DNA of 8,994 bases from Pontibacterium sp964228735 (lineage in GTDB: Bacteria; Pseudomonadota; Gammaproteobacteria; Pseudomonadales; Balneatricaceae), in assembly GCF_964228735.1 (NCBI RefSeq), contig NZ_CAXRBQ010000161.1, positions 1-8,994 on the forward strand, read 5' to 3'. Made by a program: the position numbers and the translations under genes. The notes under the pieces are model-generated. The model saw only the letters and a program-made list of their open reading frames with translations, was not told the origin of the DNA and did no database searches. Numbering within the stretch: the stretch's first letter is position 1; each line of letters begins with the position of its first letter. Positions 7,251 through 8,994 of the stretch are shown in pieces.

Positions 7251-8235
7251 ATGGCAGTGTGTTGGTTTCGGTATTTAGACTTAAGCGATCCAAAGGGCTT
7301 TGAGTGCCTGCATAATGCTGCCCAATAACATGGGTGTAGATCTGCGTGGTCTTAACGTCATTGTGTCCAAGCAGCTCCTGTACAGTGCGCAGGTCACGGC
7401 CGGATTGCAGTAAATGCGTTGCGAACGAATGGCGAAACGTATGGCAGGTAACCCGTTTATGTATTTGGCTGTTTAACACCGCTCGCCGGAGCGCTTTCCG
7501 TGGTGAGCTTTGATGTAGATGATGTCGGCATAGTTCTCCAGAATGTGGGTGAGGGGACAGAGTGGTTGAAGGAAAAATAAACATCCACGCTGGCTCCTTG
7601 TACGCACTTGGGAATTTGCGTCCTAGAGCGACTGGCATCGAAGGGCCAACACCAATAGCATTGTCTCGCGACTGAAGCTCTATCGCTTTCTCTGTTAATG
7701 ATTCCAGTGCTGGCACGAGCTTAGGACTGAGAATGGTTTGACGGTCCTTCTTGCCCTTGCCATCGCGAACAGTAAGCGAAAGCCCCTTTAGATCAATATC
7801 TTTGACGCGAAGCCGCAGGCATTCAGTAATCCTCAAGCCGCTACCATATAGAAGTTCAAATATTGTTCTATGTACGCCGCGAAGCCCGGAGAGTAACAGG
7901 GCGACCTCTTCCGGATGTAAAACAGTCGGTAACTGTCTCTGTTTCGTGGCCAGCTTGAAACCAAGATTACCCAGATCTCGCTTGAGGACATGCCGGTACA
8001 TGAATACCAACGCATTGAGTGCAACTTTCTGGGTATTTGCTGCGACATGGCGTTCTTCAGCGATCCACGTGAGGAATTGGGTGACTGCTTCTGGGGGAAG
8101 GTCGGCTGGATGCTGCTTGCCGTGAAAGTAAATGAACTGACGAACCCAGAACAAGTAGGCTTTTTCAGTTCTGATGCTGTATTCACGCAACCGAATCTCA
8201 CTTCGGATGCGAGAAAGGAAAGGGCTTCCTGCCAT
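7249..8235 (-). CDS. intI: Integron integrase (tyrosine recombinase)
   Basis: A 328-aa IntI. It recombines attC sites of gene cassettes with the attI site of the platform. The N-terminal SAM-like DNA-binding domain covers about residues 5-95. The catalytic domain shows R135 (GSGLR), K160 (DGKGKKDR), H265 and R268 (CHTFRHSFATHLL), H291 (LLGHND) and nucleophile Y300 (TQIYTH). The insertion that marks integron integrases among tyrosine recombinases spans about 192-250 (from IGVGPSMPVALGRKFPSAY to HHLHQSSPRKALRRAV). The frame is full length with no visible lesion, so it may be active. The start at 8235 is chosen because GGAG lies about 9 nt upstream; an in-frame ATG at 8313 would place the LexA box inside the gene. 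Codon use is mixed, unlike the prp genes. The sequence resembles chromosomal integrases of the Shewanella type more than class 1, from memory only. Confidence 0.95.
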   Translation of the reverse strand: MAGSPFLSRIRSEIRLREYSIRTEKAYLFWVRQFIYFHGKQHPADLPPEAVTQFLTWIAEERHVAANTQKVALNALVFMYRHVLKRDLGNLGFKLATKQRQLPTVLHPEEVALLLSGLRGVHRTIFELLYGSGLRITECLRLRVKDIDLKGLSLTVRDGKGKKDRQTILSPKLVPALESLTEKAIELQSRDNAIGVGPSMPVALGRKFPSAYKEPAWMFIFPSTTLSPHPHSGELCRHHLHQSSPRKALRRAVLNSQIHKRVTCHTFRHSFATHLLQSGRDLRTVQELLGHNDVKTTQIYTHVIGQHYAGTQSPLDRLSLNTETNTLP

Positions 8236-8258
8236 TTTTCGATCTCCTTGTATGTTGT

Positions 8259-8274
8259 CTGTATAAATATACAG
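8259..8274. promoter_or_regulatory. LexA-type SOS box upstream of intI
   Basis: CTGTATAAATATACAG fits the gammaproteobacterial LexA pattern CTGT-N8-ACAG exactly, with an AT-rich centre. It ends 23 bp upstream of the intI ATG, where the promoter should be. SOS control of integron integrases through such boxes is established for class 1 and Vibrio integrons. A clear -35/-10 pair for intI was not identified; the -10 probably overlaps the AT-rich box. Confidence 0.88.
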
Positions 8275-8329
8275 TGTTATGGGGCGATTACTAGTCGCGA
8301 TATGCAGCAACAAACTCTCGTTTTCTTCT

Positions 8330-8345
8330 GCCTAACATGTTAAAA
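8330..8345 (+). other. Candidate attI-like simple site
   Basis: GCCTAAC (8330-8336), a 2-nt spacer and GTTAAAA (8339-8345) are two inverted core-like sites, 95 bp upstream of the intI start. This is the arrangement expected of an IntI-bound simple site. The left half fits RYYYAAC exactly; the right half misses GTTRRRY only at the last base. If real, the crossover would lie between G8339 and T8340. The alternative is that attI is the GTTAAGT at 8588-8594. The choice cannot be made from this sequence. Confidence 0.35.
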
Positions 8346-8383
8346 ATGCTTGTATGTCAAACGGATAGACTTCGAGGCTGGGT

Positions 8384-8435
8384 AGATAACGAGACCCCCT
8401 CGTTATCTTCATAAAGCGAGAACGCTCGGTTTTTC
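8384..8435 (+). terminator. Hairpin pair with a weak terminator-like end
   Basis: AGATAACGAG (8384-8393) and CTCGTTATCT (8399-8408) form a perfect 10-bp stem with an ACCCC loop. Next, CGAG (8417-8420) and CTCG (8425-8428) form a short stem that extends outward past one G-G mismatch and ends in GTTTTT (8429-8434). The first has no T-run; the second is terminator-like but weak. They sit between the integrase promoter region and the first small ORF and could limit transcription entering the array, or act as a leader of that ORF. Confidence 0.4.
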
Positions 8436-8451
8436 AGGGAGGAAAAAGGCG

Positions 8452-8556
8452 ATGCTCAGTCACTTTTCCCTTTCTGATCAGCTGCTTAAGAATTTTTTCC
8501 CCTATTTTATACAGTGGGCAAATCGAGCGGTCTTCTTATACAAATGTTGGAGCTGA
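8452..8556 (+). CDS. Small hypothetical ORF, possible first-cassette product (34 aa)
   Basis: ATG at 8452 to TGA at 8554-8556, with AGGGAGG at 8436-8442 (9 nt away) and AAGG closer in. The 34-aa product is rich in aromatic and aliphatic residues (LLKNFFPYFIQWANRAVFLY at 11-30) and could be an amphipathic or membrane-seeking peptide. No family is recognised. The stop codon ends one base before a RYYYAAC core (GCCTAAC, 8558-8564). That stop-then-attC layout is usual for integron cassette genes. It may also be the remains of a longer gene, or chance. Confidence 0.35.
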   Translation: MLSHFSLSDQLLKNFFPYFIQWANRAVFLYKCWS

Positions 8557-8557
8557 C

Positions 8558-8594
8558 GCCTAACTTAAACTTCATGTTTTTCATGTAGTTAAGT
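8558..8594 (+). other. Short attC-like hairpin, possibly a degenerate attC or attI
   Basis: GCCTAAC (8558-8564, RYYYAAC) and GTTAAGT (8588-8594, GTTRRRY) are correctly oriented for an attC. The interior is symmetric: ACTTAAACTTCATG against CATGTAGTTAAGT, with one bulged A and one T-T mismatch around a T-rich loop. The span of 37 bp is well below the roughly 55-bp minimum of known attC sites, and the two end boxes pair at only 5 of 7 positions. It may be a deleted attC, or GTTAAGT may be the attI core. Either way G8588/T8589 is the likely left boundary of the next cassette. Confidence 0.4.
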
Positions 8595-8940
8595 GGGTCT
8601 AGTGAGCTGTGTCAGGGGGCGAAATCTCAAACGTGCCAAATTCAGAAAATGTCCTATATCTGTGATTCCTTTTATCAGGTACCGTGAACCGCAGGATGCA
8701 CGTTTGAACACGTTCAACCGACGCAGCCAGACGAGTTCACGGTAGGGAAGAACCACGATATGGGCTTGGTTTTTCTGGATGTGGATAGGCAATGGAGACA
8801 ACGCACGCTGTAACTCGCCAACGGGTCCCACCTTTAATTGCTGGAGAATCGGAAGCTATGGAACGGCGGCGCAATCCAACAACTCGCGTCACACGATCTC
8901 TTTTGCACGGGATGCCAAAGAGACGTGCGAGCATAAATCG
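8589..8940 (+). mobile_element. Probable integron gene cassette without a convincing gene
   Basis: About 352 bp between two GTTRRRY crossover points, ending in a well-formed attC (8874-8946). No + strand ORF is persuasive. A 50-codon frame (8792-8944) encodes a very basic peptide but has poor ribosome signals. A 68-codon frame (8779-8985) runs through the attC. An 80-codon minus-strand frame (GTG at 8831 to TAA at 8591-8589) fills much of the segment but matches no family I recognise. The left half holds two interlocked 10-bp inverted repeats (8627-8744). The right boundary is well supported; the left boundary depends on the weak site at 8558-8594. Confidence 0.5.
8627..8744 (+). repeat. Two interlocked perfect 10-bp inverted repeats
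   Basis: Repeat A is TCAAACGTGC (8627-8636) with GCACGTTTGA (8698-8707). Repeat B is TACCGTGAAC (8680-8689) with GTTCACGGTA (8735-8744). Their order is A, B, A', B', a pseudoknot topology. A third small repeat, GTTTGAAC/GTTCAAC (8702-8709, 8712-8718), overlaps A' and lies inside B, making a local hairpin with one bulged T that would compete with A pairing. CACGTT also recurs directly at 8699 and 8710. The pairings are seen directly; whether they form in RNA or in single-stranded cassette DNA is unknown. Confidence 0.6.
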
Positions 8941-8944
8941 TTAG
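8792..8944 (+). CDS. Doubtful 50-aa basic ORF ending in the attC site
   Basis: ATG at 8792 to TAG at 8942-8944, with the stop inside the attC R' box. The peptide is strongly basic in its second half (MERRRNPTTRVTR, then MPKRRASINR). Cassette ORFs often end in or near attC, which is the only positive sign. The start follows an in-frame TAG at 8786 and has only a poorly spaced AGG. The last 24 codons are the attC hairpin read as codons, which could explain their composition. Probably not a real gene. Confidence 0.15.
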   Translation: METTHAVTRQRVPPLIAGESEAMERRRNPTTRVTRSLLHGMPKRRASINR

Positions 8945-8946
8945 AT
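8874..8946 (+). other. attC recombination site of an integron cassette
   Basis: A 73-bp imperfect palindrome within the known attC size range. The ends are R'' ATCCAAC (8874-8880, RYYYAAC) and R' GTTAGAT (8940-8946, GTTRRRY), complementary at 6 of 7 positions. Inside, CTCGC (8883-8887) pairs with GCGAG (8927-8931), ACG (8893-8895) with CGT (8924-8926), TCTCTTT (8897-8903) with AAAGAGA (8917-8923), and GCA (8905-8907) with TGC (8913-8915) around a CGGGA loop. Unpaired bases on the left arm (8888-8892, A8896) act like the extrahelical bases that set strand choice. The unpaired spacer next to the R boxes is also present. Crossover is predicted between G8940 and T8941. Orientation, pointing away from intI, is as expected for an array. 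Confidence 0.85.
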
Positions 8947-8962
8947 TGTATGGAGGTATGTA

Positions 8963-8994
8963 GTGACTCGCGCGTATGCCCTTAAATTCAAGGG
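8963..8994 (+). CDS. Start of the next cassette gene, cut by the window end
   Basis: GTG at 8963 has GGAGG (8952-8956) at an ideal 6-nt spacing, and the frame is open to the last base. It begins 22 bp after the predicted crossover point, the short leader typical of cassette genes. Only 10 full codons are visible (VTRAYALKFK). The sequence faintly recalls N-termini of some IS3-type helix-turn-helix transposases, but so few residues cannot support a family. An upstream ATG at 8958 is followed directly by TAG and cannot start it. Confidence 0.55.
   Translation, partial: MTRAYALKFK

Noticed and set aside
8236..8313. 26-residue N-terminal extension of IntI from the ATG at 8313
   Set aside because: It would run through the LexA box, and the ribosome site fits the ATG at 8235.
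8589..8831. An 80-codon minus-strand frame in the gene-poor cassette
   Set aside because: It starts with GTG without a good ribosome site and matches no family I recognise. Its stop lies in the GTTAAGT core. Kept only as an alternative reading of the cassette.
8558..8963. IS200/IS605-type, HEARO/omega-RNA or IS110 bridge-RNA interpretation of the structured region
   Set aside because: The gene start at 8963 does not resemble TnpB, IscB or IS110 recombinase N-termini, and the attC at 8874-8946 explains the adjacent symmetry better.
8779..8985. A 68-codon + strand frame
   Set aside because: It reads straight through the attC site and into the next cassette, has a cysteine- and serine-rich random-looking product, and overlaps the better-supported GTG start at 8963.

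Overview
The window looks like a marine-type gammaproteobacterial chromosome, in the range of Shewanella, Vibrio or Oceanospirillales. That placement is an inference from gene content: the AcnD/PrpF form of the 2-methylcitrate cycle under a GntR/FCD regulator, followed by a chromosomal-type integron integrase. No species can be named from the sequence alone.

Left part (about 80-7250): a complete propionate catabolism operon on the + strand. A promoter-like sequence and a perfect 18-bp palindrome at 151-168 precede a GntR/FCD repressor. Then come prpB (methylisocitrate lyase, overlapping the regulator by 8 nt), prpC (2-methylcitrate synthase), acnD (Fe/S 2-methylcitrate dehydratase) and prpF (methylaconitate isomerase). 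PrpC condenses propionyl-CoA with oxaloacetate. AcnD dehydrates the 2-methylcitrate, and PrpF isomerises the product so that a housekeeping aconitase encoded elsewhere can hydrate it. PrpB splits 2-methylisocitrate into pyruvate and succinate. No prpD or prpE is present. Codon use from prpB to prpF is strongly biased (CTG, GGT, CGT, AAC), which suggests high expression. Each gap after prpB holds at least one strong inverted repeat. The prpC-acnD and acnD-prpF gaps hold chains of them, some mutually exclusive. A textbook intrinsic terminator closes the operon at 7227-7250.

Right part (7249-8994): an integron platform. A full-length integron integrase lies on the - strand, tail to tail with the operon, and its stop codon falls inside the operon terminator's T-tract. 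A perfect CTGT-N8-ACAG LexA-type box sits 23 bp upstream of its start. Beyond it, reading rightward, are a candidate attI-like simple site (8330-8345), a 34-codon ORF whose stop is one base before a very short attC-like hairpin (8558-8594), and a roughly 350-bp segment with no convincing gene. That segment is followed by a well-formed attC site (8874-8946) and the start of another cassette gene with a good Shine-Dalgarno and a GTG start, cut by the window end.

Most unusual content: the apparently gene-less cassette (about 8589-8940) carries two perfect 10-bp inverted repeats in interlocked A-B-A'-B' order (8627-8707 and 8680-8744). That topology would make a pseudoknot in RNA or single-stranded DNA, so the cassette may carry a structured RNA or DNA element instead of a protein gene.
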